The position numbers and the translations under genes were made by a program. A model generated the notes under the pieces. It was not told the origin of the DNA. It saw only the letters and a list, made by a program, of their open reading frames with translations, and did not search any database. From Xiphydria camelus (lineage: Eukaryota > Arthropoda > Insecta > Hymenoptera > Xiphydriidae): a DNA stretch of 64,000 nt. The stretch is from contig OY783197.1 of assembly GCA_963678675.1 (NCBI GenBank), forward strand, positions 8,683,647 to 8,747,646, written 5' to 3'. Below are positions 1 through 10,904 of the stretch, in pieces. How positions within the stretch are numbered: the first letter of the stretch is position 1; every line of letters starts with the position of its first letter.

Positions 1-115
1 CGCCGAGAAATGGAACAGACGCGGCTGAAATCCGGAAGCCAAGAGTAACGATACTCAAAATAATAAGCATAAATATTATAACTGTCACAAATTTAACGTT
101 AATTTATAGATTGAA

Positions 116-413
116 ATGCCTCGTGCACCCAAAGTATTTCGGCCCAGAGTGAACCATTTAGATCAGTGGAATGACGAGGAATTTTTGGACAGGTTCCGCA
201 TTTCCAAAGGAAGCACGGAATTATTATTACAAGAAATCGAACCTGTGATATCCCATCCCACAAATCGGTACGTTAGGTTCGATTACGTTAAGTAATTTGT
301 TAAAGCAGCAGCTAAATTTTCTGGTACTTTATATTTTCAGAAATGAAGCAATCGATGATTGGTCGTTACTTGTTGGCTTGGATTTATGTTCAGCAACTCC
401 TCAACTTGCCTAG
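116..413 (+). pseudogene. PIF/Harbinger (HARBI1-like) transposase, N-terminal remnant
   Basis: The ATG at 116 opens a 50-codon exon whose product has the N-terminal signature of Harbinger nucleases: an acidic/aromatic stretch, then RFRISKGSTELLLQEIEP at about residues 26-43. The family usually reads RFRLSK followed by a hydrophobic helix. A donor (GTACG at 268) and an acceptor (TTTTCAG ending at 340) rejoin the frame and give NRNEAI, the usual continuation. The frame then runs to a TAG at 411-413. A full transposase is about 350 residues and carries a DDE domain, so nearly all of it is missing. The downstream exon lies antisense to the last exon of the Myb-like gene at 337-1152, so the two genes converge tail to tail. 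Residues after about position 57 may not be native transposase. The left end of the element lies outside the window. Confidence 0.7.
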
Positions 414-1152
414 GCTGCTCTTCTGTTTTTGCAAAAAAAATAAATATCCACTTAATTGAAATTAATTTTGAATATTAAGTTTGTAAAATAAAAATACTTT
501 TCGTGGCTCGCAAAATATTCTTTTCATTTCTAAAATTTGAAGTTCTAATTTTTAATGTAACCTAACCTAACCGAACTTTGGAAGTGTGATAATAATTGAT
601 ACCGAGCTAACCTTGTGAATTATTATTCACTGTTAATTTATGAGATTTTGGCACTCGAAGAAGAGTTGGTGACCATGACGACCAGCTCGGTACAGGGAGT
701 GTCGACTCTGCATCCTGATGGTTTGTCTCATTGATGACTTCAACAATTATACTTTCTTCGGCGTCGTCATCGAACGAAGATGGAAGGCCTGTCAGTCCAA
801 TGCCTGTCAAGTCCTTCACAGTGTCTTCCACTGTTGACGTTGTGTTTATCCTCGCTGATGTACCACCTCCAGTTTTGAATAACTACATTTTATTTGCAGC
901 GTGTTTCTTTTTCGCAGTCTTTTTCAAATTTAAATATTTTTCTTTTAAATTCCTGGTGGTGCGAGATACTACACCACTTGCGCTGTTAAATTCTTGAGCC
1001 ACTTTTACCCAAGTGGATTCTTTCTCTTTCCACGAGACAGCATCAGATTTCTTGCATTCTATAATGTGTCGATACTTCAAAACAAGTTCAACAAGAATTT
1101 CCACCTCGTTGCTAGAAAAATTCGCTGCCCTTCTGGAGTTTTCAGGCTCCAT
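337..1152 (-). pseudogene. Myb/SANT-like DNA-binding protein of a Harbinger element, one in-frame stop
   Basis: This is a two-exon gene read leftward. Exon 1 spans 1152-612 and ends at a GTTAG donor; exon 2 spans 422-337 after a T-rich tract and CAG, and ends with TGA at 337-339. Phases match (541 nt, then 86 nt), giving about 208 codons. Residues 10-75 form a Myb/SANT-like domain of the zeste/MSANTD type, with the expected tryptophans, basic helix and NLKEKYLNLKK. It is followed by KTGGG, common after this domain. A single TAG at 883-885 interrupts the frame between AANKM and LFKTGGG; otherwise it is open. PIF/Harbinger transposons encode such a Myb-like partner that helps import the transposase and bind DNA, which fits the transposase start at 116. 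An ORF upstream of 1152 extends to 1275, but I place the start at 1152 because the domain follows directly. Confidence 0.72.
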
Positions 1153-1275
1153 CGCTGCAAAAATTAAATTCGCAGACGTGATAGTATGACATTTTTGCGT
1201 TGCATTTACAGAATATTTAAATATCGGTTTAATACGTGCATCAGAGTGACTCGTTTCAAGGCAATATTTGCGCAC

Positions 1276-1907
1276 CTGATAAACTTTTTAAATATAGATA
1301 AAAAATTGTCGCGAAAGAATAACGACGCCGAAGTTAAATATTAAAAAGTCGCTCAGGGAATTAATAGTTTTCCCATCTAATTAACATGAGAAAGGATTGA
1401 TTATTTTCTAAAGTTGGGACTACTCTGCCAGTTATTGGTAAACAATTGTGCAAATATATGACTTTAAAGAAAGTGAAATGCTCTGCAAAAAATGTCCTCA
1501 GAACCAAGTCTCTAAATTCAACGTTTTTCGATGCGTATATCAAAATCAATCAATGATTCATCCAAAATCAAATTATGTTTAAAAATTATGAGCATACGAA
1601 CTTCAAATGCGCATAATTTTTTAACCATTCAAACCGTATTTTAACCTATACGCCCCACACGGCGTGTGCGGAAAGTCTTCATAAAAACGGTCTGGCAGGG
1701 AACGTGTTAAATTTTGCCGCTAATTCAGGAATAAACTAGTTTACGGCATATTCCATCTAGGGATATTTGCTTGAAATGCTACCACTCCTAGTTAACTTAA
1801 CTTTGGGTAGAAAACGTTTTGTAATACGCATTTTCGTTAACCTTAGGTTTAAACTGAAGGTAAAGGTTAACTCAACCAGCAGTTTAACCTGACATTGTAA
1901 TACCGGC
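1276..1907. other. Intergenic, no gene recognised
   Basis: AT-rich DNA with no convincing coding frame. Around 1780-1910 several GTTAA/TTAAC motifs end in ACCGGCCCT, which looks like one end of a small DNA transposon, but I could not find its partner. Confidence 0.4.
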
Positions 1908-1998
1908 CCTTATACGTATAATATCAATACCTAAAAGCAACTACTGTGACTAGTGAGATAAACCTGAAAGCCGATTTCGAGCTATGTCAAACGTAAGC

Positions 1999-2102
1999 TA
2001 AAACCGGCCTTTATACAATGCAACACTGAGATATCTCGGCAAAAATATTTAAATATTTTTGCCGAGATATCTCAGTGTTGCATTGTGTAAAGGCCGGTTT
2101 AT
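1999..2102. repeat. Foldback segment, AAACCGGCCTTTA arms
   Basis: The two halves, centred near 2048, are near-perfect inverted copies about 50 bp long. The ends read AAACCGGCCTTTATACAATG and the tip reads AAATATTTAAATATTT. The same foldback recurs at 43884-43994 and 55373-55489, and as a half at 10570-10625. It is a fixed internal part of the A-family repeat. Confidence 0.85.
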
Positions 2103-2513
2103 ATATATCTCATTAAATTTTTAAAAATAGTTTGATACTTTCTTTTTCAAAACAGTAGCGATTATGATAATTAATCATTCATTATTTATGGAATAATTCA
2201 GTACAATTTGCATTGTTTGAAACATCATTATAATATCAATTTTGTTATTTTCTAATTTAACACATTCGCTGCCATTTTTAGATTGATTGCATCGCGCTCA
2301 GTGCCGGTAACAGACTGAATAATGTAGGTAATGTGCACGACAATGTGTCTCCGATCGGAGCCGGCGGCACAGGCGCAAAGTGTCAACTGGCTCCAATCGG
2401 AGCCGGTGGCAGCGAACGTGTTAAAAATGTTATGAAGACAATGAATTTACCGACATTCATGGTCGGTAAATTTACGAAGTGTGCACGTCGAAAAGGCACC
2501 GTGACTGCACTAA

Positions 2514-3413
2514 GGGCCGATTCCACCAACTCTGATTAAATGCTTGATTACCTAATCACGATTATATTTAATCGGCGTTCTAATCATGATTAACTGCACA
2601 ATTCGTTCCACCATGAATTTTTAACCCCCGATTATCTAATCATATACCCTCTTCGCAATAAGTTTTGGTTTTGTTGTAACGGTGATTCTGATTGGTTCAT
2701 CAACGGAACTTGTAATGGAGTAGGAGGAAAACCTGACGTGATCAACTGACGCGCCGCAAGCCGAGCTCAGTGAGCTGCCGAAATCTCCAACAGAATTTAA
2801 AAAGGACCAGTTGCATAATACCGGAGAGCAAGCAGGAGTTGTACTCTGGGTGCAATAGCGTGGTTTTTGAAATGTGCACTCCCTTTATTTAGTAAAGATA
2901 CAGAAAATTCTACGCGATTTTTAACGTAATATGATAATGTTGCGATATTTTAAAATAGATTATATATTATTTAAGAAGTAATTTATCTTTCTGTAGCGTG
3001 TTGCAAATTATGTACAATTTCCAGAAGCAAAGCTTCAACACTGTCTTTCGATAACCGAAAACGCGTAATGAAATCCAAATCATCCAGTTTGGAAATAATT
3101 AATTCGTTCCTTAATTAAATGTGGCCTTCTATCAATTTCGATACCATTTTCATCATCAGATGATAATAAAATATCGTCGTAAAATAAATTCATGTCCGAT
3201 ATAGTATTGCACAGCAGTGAAACTTCGACTTTGAGGTTATGTTGATCCACGTTAATCACTGGTTAGGTTCCTAATCGGCCAAAAATGGCTGATTAAGTTC
3301 AACGGTGATTATCTCACTTTAATCATGGTTTAAAAATTGGTGGAACGCAAGAACATGATTAAATTAAGCTAATCGGGAATTAACAATTTAATCAGAGTTG
3401 GTGGTTTCGGCCC
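2514..3413 (-). mobile_element. Non-autonomous PIF/Harbinger transposon in A1
   Basis: The ends are inverted repeats starting GGGCCGATTCCACCAACTCT on the left and GGGCCGAAACCACCAACTCT on the right. They are flanked by a TAA duplication (2511-2513 and 3414-3416), the 3-bp target typical of PIF/Harbinger. Other A copies read ACTGCACTGAGTGTAA at this point, which approximates the empty site. Inside, a minus-strand stretch still resembles the start of a Harbinger transposase, so this is probably a deletion derivative of an autonomous element. Confidence 0.82.
3001..3193 (-). pseudogene. Harbinger transposase N-terminal remnant, frameshifted
   Basis: From the ATG at 3193 the minus strand encodes an acidic N-terminus (DDILLSSDDENGIEIDRRP). 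After one frameshift near 3098 it gives DDLDFITRFRLSKDSVEALL. RFRLSK and the hydrophobic helix after it are the N-terminal hallmark of HARBI1-like nucleases. No DDE region remains. It differs from the remnant at 116, so two Harbinger lineages have left copies here. Confidence 0.72.
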
Positions 3414-3494
3414 TAAGTGTAACCACTGTGTCTTTACGCTGAGAACTACTCAGTGTATTCACTGTGTAGCCACGGTGCTTTTAGTTTGTGTACA

Positions 3495-3704
3495 CCCGGG
3501 GACACGGTATCTGTCGCTGGTGACTTTTTTTAAACGTTATTTTTAAACGTACTAACCAATAATTAATAATCCTCATGCTTCCATTAACGAGAGTAGACGC
3601 CACCGTAGCTAATGAGCGCATGAGAATTAATTATTCATTGGTTAGTACGTTTAAAAGTAACGTTTAAAAAAAGTCACCAGCGACAGATGCCGTGTCCCTG
3701 GGTG
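3495..3704. mobile_element. TA-flanked palindromic element B1
   Basis: A near-complete inverted repeat with ends CACCCGGGGACACGG and its complement, flanked by TA (3493-3494, 3705-3706). The arms contain CTGTCGCTGGTGAC and the centre is AT-rich. No coding capacity. Copies B2, B3 and B4 lie at 20914, 25376 and 26556. TA flanks suggest Tc1/mariner-type mobilisation. Confidence 0.85.
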
Positions 3705-3706
3705 TA

Positions 3707-4022
3707 CCGTATGTCCGCGATCATTTGAACCATAGGAAAATTGCGAGTTTTGCATGAGCACCCCTTTGGGTCTCCTCGTCCAATAGAATCACCGGAGAAG
3801 CGTGAATGCGCATGCGTAGTCATCCGCGAGTGTGGCGTCGTCAGCAAGTTCAGATCGATTATTTCGATAACCGATCTGAACTTGCTGACGACGCCACACT
3901 CGCGGATGACTACGCATGCGCATTCACGCTTCTCCGGTGATTCTATTGGACAAGGAGACCCAAAGGGGTGCTCATGCAAAACTCGCAATTTTCCTATGGT
4001 TCAAATGATCGCGGACATACGG
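3707..4022. mobile_element. TA-flanked palindromic element C1
   Basis: A 316-bp near-perfect palindrome with ends CCGTATGTCCGCGATC and its complement, flanked by TA. Its left TA is also the right TA of B1, so the two sit back to back in one GTGTACGCC target; A2 has the empty site near 4438. The long reading frames on both strands come from the stop-poor palindrome and are not a gene. Confidence 0.88.
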
Positions 4023-4119
4023 TACGCCACGCGATCATGCCACGGTGAGACCACAGTGGTGCCACTACGTGGCAGCACTGCGTGCGGCTAGCGTGTAAAT
4101 CCACGCTTTGCTGTCGGGG

Positions 4120-4606
4120 CTATTATTATATCAATTTTGTTATTTTCTAATTTAACACATTCGCTGCCACTTTTAGATTGATTGCATCGCGCTTAGTGCC
4201 GGTAACAGACTGAATAATGTAATGTGCACGACAATGTGTCTCCGATCGGAGCCGGCGGCAGCAAACGTGTTAAAAATTTTGTGAATACAATGAATTTACT
4301 GACATTCATGGTCGGTAAATTTACGAAGTGTGCACGTCGAAAAGGCACCGTGACTGCACTGAGTGTAACTAGGTACTGTGTCTTTACGCTGTGAACTACT
4401 CAGTGTGTTCACTGTGTAGCCACGGTGCTTTTAGTTTGTGTACGCCACGCGATCATGGCACGGTGAGACCACAGTGGTGCCACTACGTGGCAGCACTGCG
4501 TGCGGCTAGCGTGTATAAATCCACGCTTTGCTGTCGGGGGTGGTGTTCTCAACGTCACCGCGTGGTCCCACAGTGCCACCACTGTGAAGCCACCTGGCTA
4601 TCGGGG
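4120..4606 (+). repeat. CCCCGATAGC-type repeat, partial copy A2 and end fragment
   Basis: Colinear with the 3' half of A1 from ATATCAATTTTGTTATTTTC to CTGTCGGGGG (4540). It is followed by a short fragment of a related subfamily ending CCTGGCTATCGGGG (4606). It contains the empty sites for the insertions Z, B1 and C1. Confidence 0.7.
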
Positions 4607-4729
4607 CAGGCAAACTTGAGTGCACGTGTGACCACATGTAGGTAAGTCGTACACCCCTGTTACGGCACTTTTTGCTCACCAGGCAGCGCTACTACCGATG
4701 CGCCCAAGCGTATACCAGGTCTTTGCGTA

Positions 4730-5035
4730 CCGTATGTCCGCGATCATTTGAACCATAGGAAAATTGCGAGTTTTGCATGAGCACCTCTTTGGGTCTCCTC
4801 GTCCAATAGAATCACCGGAGAAGCGTGAATGCGCATGCGTAGTCATCCGCGAGTATGGCGTGTCAGCAAGTTCAAATCGGTTATCGAAATAACTCGATCG
4901 GTTATCGATCACTCGCGGATGACTACGCATGCGCATTCACGCTTCTCCGGTGATTCTATTAGACGAGGAAACCCAAAGGGGTGCTCATGCAAAACTCGCA
5001 ATTTTCCTATGGTTCAAATGATCGCGGACATACGG
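4730..5035. mobile_element. TA-flanked palindromic element C2
   Basis: Same family as C1, with ends CCGTATGTCCGCGATC and TA flanks. The centre is altered: the left arm ends in TTCAAATCGGTTATCG, while the right arm goes straight to GATCACTCGCGG, so part of the right inner arm is lost. Confidence 0.85.
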
Positions 5036-5037
5036 TA

Positions 5038-5234
5038 TGTGTTGACATAGGAATCGTGCGAGAGCGAGTGAGAACGCGGATTAACACTGGTGAAGCTATA
5101 AGAGTTTCTCTGTCGCACACTCCAACTGGACAAGTCCGAGAAGGACGGAGAATGTGCGACAGAGAAACTCTTATGGTGTCACCAGTGTTAATCCGCGTTC
5201 TCACTTGCCCTCGCACGATTCCTATGTCAACACA
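5038..5234. mobile_element. TA-flanked palindromic element H
   Basis: A different palindrome with ends TGTGTTGACATAGGAATCG and complement and arms of about 85 bp, flanked by TA (5036-5037, 5235-5236). Its left TA is the right TA of C2. No other copy was seen in the window. Confidence 0.8.
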
Positions 5235-5251
5235 TACGTAAAGACCTGGTA

Positions 5252-5461
5252 GATAGGCGTGTAGATAGAGTCAGTGGTTTGCAATATACAATTGAATCAA
5301 TTAGCGAAGCATCTCTATTCGCAACTAAATGTAGCTGTAAATGTAAATGTAAATAGACTAGCGAAAAATAAAATTTGACCTATAATCACATTCCGCATTA
5401 ACCTAATGTGCTTATATTCCATCGTTAATCCTAACATTTTAATTACCTGGTCTTGCAAAAT
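5252..5461 (+). promoter_or_regulatory. POLR3H upstream region / putative 5' UTR
   Basis: About 210 bp of AT-rich DNA between element H and the POLR3H start codon, with a short run of TGTAAA repeats near 5332-5355. I see no clear TATA box. Promoter position is inferred only from the gene start. Confidence 0.3.
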
Positions 5462-5572
5462 ATGTTCGTACTGTCGGAATTGAAAGACACGGTAAGAATT
5501 CCTCCATGGAAATTCAAACGCAAGCTAAACGATGCCATCACAGACGAGCTGAACAGAAAACTCGCAAATAAG
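5462..5572 (+). CDS. POLR3H: POLR3H exon 1
   Basis: 37 codons from the ATG, ending LNRKLANK before the GTACG donor. Phase 0. The DTVRIPPW motif matches the RPC8 N-terminus. Confidence 0.95.
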
Positions 5573-8500
5573 GTACGTTATTCCAAAATAAATTACGAAC
5601 AAATTGAGGACGTATGATATTAATCGACATCGATATGTTCCAGGTTTACCTGAACGTTGGACTCTGTATTGCACTGCACGATATAACGCACATCGAGGAG
5701 TCCTACATCTTCCCTGGAGATGGATCATCGCACACGAAAGTTATCTTTCGATTTATCGTCTTCAGGCCGTTCATGGAAGAGATACTGGTGGGCAAGATAC
5801 GTAGTTGCAGCGTTGATGGCGTACATGGTATCATAATTACTATTATTACTCTATCTTTATATCGCTGTTATTGTAGTAACGATACCATTTCGAGGATGCT
5901 ATAATATCGCTACTATTTCATGTACAATGGGCAGTAGCAAATCCAGCATCCGATGCAAAGTGAACAAGAGATATAATACTGAGAAAAAAAATAGGTTGAA
6001 TCGATTTAATTGGCTTCAATTATTTCAAGCTATTAAATAATTTCTTAATTTACATAATTGTGCTTAGTTCAATATTTCTTCATTTGCAATTAATGTATGT
6101 TTAATCACTATAAGCAAATATTCAGTTGCTACAATTTTTTTTAGTGTGATTAATATTCACTCACATCGATTATGTTCATACTTGCTGTGCGAATAAACAA
6201 GTATCGTATTAAACACAATTTCTTTAATTTAAATATATATACTTATATTATTGTTTCAACAAACTTGAACAGACTTCATCTTTGAATACAATTTTTTTGT
6301 TAGCATAGGACACTATTCTCAGTAAAAATGGAAATCTTGGAAAAAGTATACGAGCGTGAATTGAAAGATAGCAAGATAATAGCGATTCAAGTTTGCCAAC
6401 CTGACGAATAAGTTTTAAATTGTATGATAAGAGGGAGCATGGGAGAACTAAAACGTGAACAAAGTATAATAATTTTTCCACTTACTCGCATTTAATGATC
6501 TCTGATGGTCGTTGTCACAGAAACTCACTTCCGTGGGGCGAGAATTCTTGATTAACACGTTAAGCGCTGTGAGACATAAGGCGCGTGTCGCACCTCATTT
6601 GGCCCTTTGGGCCTCGCGACACACATGCTGTGTCTCATTGCTGGCAGTTCTATTTGACCGTGTAACGTAGGACATGTGCCTCGCTGATTTGATTTTCTTA
6701 TGGAAGCCGAAAGTACGTGGTCCAAGTGACCAGACCTTGATGTTGGTCCGTGGATTTTGACTTTTTTTGTCTATTTTTATGGAATATTAAGATAAAAATG
6801 AAACGAATATTAAGATGAAATGAAATGATGATAATGACGTTCAGCGGGCCGCGCGACATATAACGAGTACCTCAAAAAGAAAATAAAAAAAAGAAGAGAA
6901 TCATAGGATTTGAGAAAAAAGACAAGTCAGTATGTTAAAATTGAAACTAAAAACAAACGAATTTAACAATAATAACAGTTTGGCCCAGTAGACCGGATTT
7001 TCAGATTCCACCGTGGTGCTTAACGTGTTAACTCCGTTATAATTTGCGATAAGGGTTTCTTCATCCATCGGAAAACTGCGCGTAATGTCTCTTATTTGCG
7101 AACATTTAGTTGCACATTTAATAAGCGCTACTCAGAATCGTACTCTGAAAGTTCAATTATAGCTGTAGCGTTGCATAGCAATAATGTCCGGGAACCGGGT
7201 CCACAAACCTGGAAAACCAGAAAATATCAGGAAGTTTGATTCGTCAGGGAAAAGGAACTGGAAATTATAAATAATGTAGAGTTATTTTTCGAAATTTCAC
7301 TTTCGTGATACATTTCACAATGGAGTTTGCTTTGCTGCTTCAGATATCTCCAGTAGTGCACGTGTGTCCCATCGGCTAAAATTAAGAACTCTACCATCAA
7401 CGTTACTTTCTTAGTGTATAAACGTTATTGAAATCTCGCGTTCGTGTATTACAGTTATTTATAGCTACATTAATTTGATTATACAAAACTTCTAATACGA
7501 ATAAAAATATCAGGGAATAGTCAGGGGATTCTATAGTCAAGTTTTTGCAGCCACCCTAAATTGCTAATCGACGTTAACATTATACTCCCTTTCCGTCATG
7601 TCACAGTGACTCTAGGATTTTTCGAAGACATCGTCATACCGCCGCACAAGCTACAGCATCCGTCCAGATTCGATCAGGCGGAACAGGCTTGGGTCTGGGA
7701 GTATGATACCGACGACGGCGAGAAACATGACCTCTTTATGGACGCGGGTATTTGTCGTTTTTATTTTTACTACATCAATTCCTCGCCTACGAACTCAGAT
7801 AGTCAAGCGTGCCTGAGCGAAACTGTGGTGTGGAATGTCAGTAATCAGTCCCAGAGATGTATTTAAGAGGTGCCACGCCCACTTTCGCAGTGGATATTCA
7901 TAAGCTCTGTATAGGGAACTGACATGTAGGCGGAGCTTGCTTGTGACGTAGCAATATGGCGTCGCAAAATGTATATCAGTACAATGACAGAATGTCTTTA
8001 AAATTAGAAAATATTTGTCAGTGGGCAAAATGCAATCCTTCCAGCCGAAATTTCGTAGAAGGAGAAAGAACCCTCAATGCGAGCCATTTTATATTATGTG
8101 GAAAAAATGAAGAAACGAAGGAAAGTGATACAGTGAAGTTATCTGCTCTCTGTTTACAAACGTCGAATTTAAAGAGAAAACCACATGAAATCAAAGGAGA
8201 AATAAAAAGAAATGGGGTAATTGCATCAGTGTCATATTCGTGCAAATCAGGACTGGGAGAAAAATGTAAACATATATTAGCAGTACTGCTACATTGCTAC
8301 GGGTAACTTCCTAACCTCTATACCAGTCCCAATATATAATCTTCTTTCTTAAAATGACGAGAGCATACTTTCATTGTGGCATGTAACCTCGTTTCCGATT
8401 TTTAAAGCATTTATCCATGCCTTTAACTCATCGATTTTCTTCGTTTTGCCGAAGGCAATATATACCGTATGTCTGACTCTGTACTGGCCAGTTTGAAAGT

Positions 8501-10841
8501 TACCTTCGGATAGGCTTGGTCGGTAATCGAGACATTTACCGTATGTCCCACCCCGACAGCAAAGCGTGGATTTACACGCTAGCCGCACGCAGTGCTGCCA
8601 CGTAGTGGCACCACTATGGTCTCACCGTGGCGTGATCGCGTGGCGTACACAAACTAAAAGCACCGTGGCTACACAGTGAATACACTGAGTGGTTCACAGC
8701 GTAAAGACACAGTAGTTACACTCAGTGCAGTCAAGGTGCCTTTTTGACGTGCACACTTCGTAAATTTACCGACCATGAATGTCGGTAACTTCATTGTCTT
8801 CATAAAATTTTTAACACGTCGTTTGCTGCCGCCGGCTCCGATCGGAGCCAGTCGACACTTCGCGCCTGTGCCGCCGGCTCCGATCGGAGACACATTGACG
8901 TGCACATTACATATAATTATTCAGTCTGTTACCGGCACTGAGCGCGATGCAATCAATCTAAAAGTGGCAGCGAATGTGTTAAATTAGAAAATAACAAAAT
9001 TGATATAATAATAGGTTTGTTCCCAGAAAGCAATTTGTGACTACCCCGATAGCCAGGTGGCTTTACAGTGGTGGCACTGTGGGACCACGCGGTGACTTTG
9101 AGAAACATCACAGTGATGTCTTGGTGCGTGCCCACTGGGGTACCACTGTGGCATCACGCAGTGCACACGGTGGATAAAGTGGATAAAGTAGGATTTTTTG
9201 CAAAAGGGGAACTGCATGCAGTGACTTTACCGAGGTTTTTCACAGCAGTGCCGCCGCCTGCCACCAGTCTAGTAGTGTCGCTTTTTTTTTTCACGCCCTA
9301 ACGGGATTTGAACCTGCGATCTTTAGAATACGAGATGCTTCGAAACTGGGAATGCTTCGCATTCTACCAATTGCGCTACCGACTCTTCAAGCGCGATGTT
9401 GCTCCACTCCGGTCATAATATAGAAACCGGACATGACAGTGACTGCTTTCGAAAGTTCTCATTAAATTTTTAAAAATAATTTGATCTTTTTCTTTTTGAA
9501 AATAAATGTCAACATAACCACGTAACATAAACAAAGAATTAGTAAATAAAAGTAGTTTTAAAAGTGCAAGTGCAATAATGCCGCTAGTGGAAGGAGAAGC
9601 GGTATTGAAAGCAGAGAGAGAGGGTTTGTGAATCAAAAAGAGAAACCAAAATGCAGTGAAAATCGTCGCTTCTTGCGTACAATCGTCACACATGGTACTA
9701 TTTGCCCTGCCGATTTACGTACAGAAGCGTTGCAAAAACATGTTTGCGTCTTCCTCTGGCCCAGCTGCACTTGCACGTTACTTCTTTATTGTTGTTTACT
9801 AGTAAGATGTTCACTTCAACTTCGTGAGGAGCACTTGTTACATGTGACGATTGTACGCAAGAAGCGACGATTTTCACTATATTTTGGTTTCTCTTTTTGA
9901 TTCAGCAGGAAAATACAAACTGCTTTTTCAATACCGCTTCTCCTTCCACTAGCGGCATTTTTGACTCTCATAGAACTGACAAGATATCTTCGATATCGAT
10001 ATTCATCACTTATGAATATGGTTTATTGCACTTGCACTCTTAAAACTACTTTTAGGTATTTACACAAATACTTTGTTTACGTTACATGGTTATCTTGACA
10101 TTCGGTCCGCAACGACGGCCATCTTAGGAAGAACGAAACGCCACCATACAGCGGTGTCCGACGCGAATAAAAGTTCCGTACGGCGTCAGCGAATAGACCA
10201 ATCAGGATCAAGTATTCCGTTCTGGCAAAAATTCGCACTCCGGATCCTCACTGTGGCATCAGAGTAACGTCACTCAGTGACGCCACCGCGTGACTTTTGG
10301 GTGAAAGTCACGCTTGGCTATCGGGGTAGTTACAAATTTTGATCTGCGGATGTGTGCGGTTGTAAATTTACAATTAATTGATTTCACACCCCGATAGAAG
10401 AATTTTTAAATTAGAAAATAACAAAATTGATATTATAATAATGTTTCAAACAGTGCAAATTGTACTGAATTATTTCATAAATAATGAATAATTAATTATC
10501 ATAATCGCTACTGTTTTGAAAAAGAAAGTATCAAATTATTTTTAAAAATTTAATGATATATATATATATAAACCGGCCTTTACACAATGCAACACTAAGA
10601 TATCTCGGCAAAAATATTTAAAATTTAGTTTACGTTTGACATAGCTCGAAATCGGCTTTCGGCTTTATCTCACTAGTCACAGTACTGTTGCTTTCAGGTA
10701 TCGATATTATATGTATAACTTAGTCGACTTCCACCACAAAGAGTCGATGGCGCAATTGGTAGAATGCGAGAAGCGTTCCCAGTCTTCTAAAGATCGCAGG
10801 TTCGAGTCCTGGCCGGGTCGGGTTTGAGAAAAAAAAACCGA

Positions 10842-10904
<63 letters not shown>

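Larger units (their letters stand above)
1908..4119 (+). repeat. CCCCGATAGC-type repeat, copy A1 (with nested insertions)
   Basis: This copy is homologous to A4 (52361-55920, inverted). It starts inside the family, without the tRNA-like end. It contains the foldback 1999-2102, the twin CGATCGGAGCC palindromic motifs at 2349-2408, the Harbinger element 2514-3413, and palindromes B1 and C1. It ends at CTGTCGGGG (4119). With the insertions removed it is colinear with the other copies. Confidence 0.75.
4713..5251. repeat. Short palindrome split at its centre by two elements
   Basis: Left half TACCAGGTCTTTGCG (4713-4727) and right half CGTAAAGACCTGGTA (5237-5251) are inverted copies with one mismatch. 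Removing the two TA-flanked elements between them leaves a 32-bp palindrome with TA exactly in the middle. Confidence 0.8.
9044..10326. mobile_element. CCCCGATAGCC-type element A3b nested in A3
   Basis: The ends CCCCGATAGCCAGGTGG and GGCTATCGGGG are flanked by TA (9042-9043, 10327-10328). A4 (near 52842) and A6 (near 49085) have the uninterrupted sequence CTAGTTGCAAATTTTGATC, so this is a proven insertion with a 2-bp duplication. It carries a tRNA-like segment and foldback W. Confidence 0.85.

Noticed and set aside
559..571. CCTAACCTAACC, like the insect telomere repeat
   Set aside because: Only two to three units inside a transposon remnant; no array.
7561..7866. A single 101-codon gene at this position
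   Set aside because: Only 7607-7747 is exon (POLR3H exon 3); both ends of the frame lie in introns beyond good splice sites.
10741..10815. Functional tRNA gene
   Set aside because: A and B boxes are good, but acceptor arms do not pair and the anticodon region is irregular; four copies occur inside repeats.
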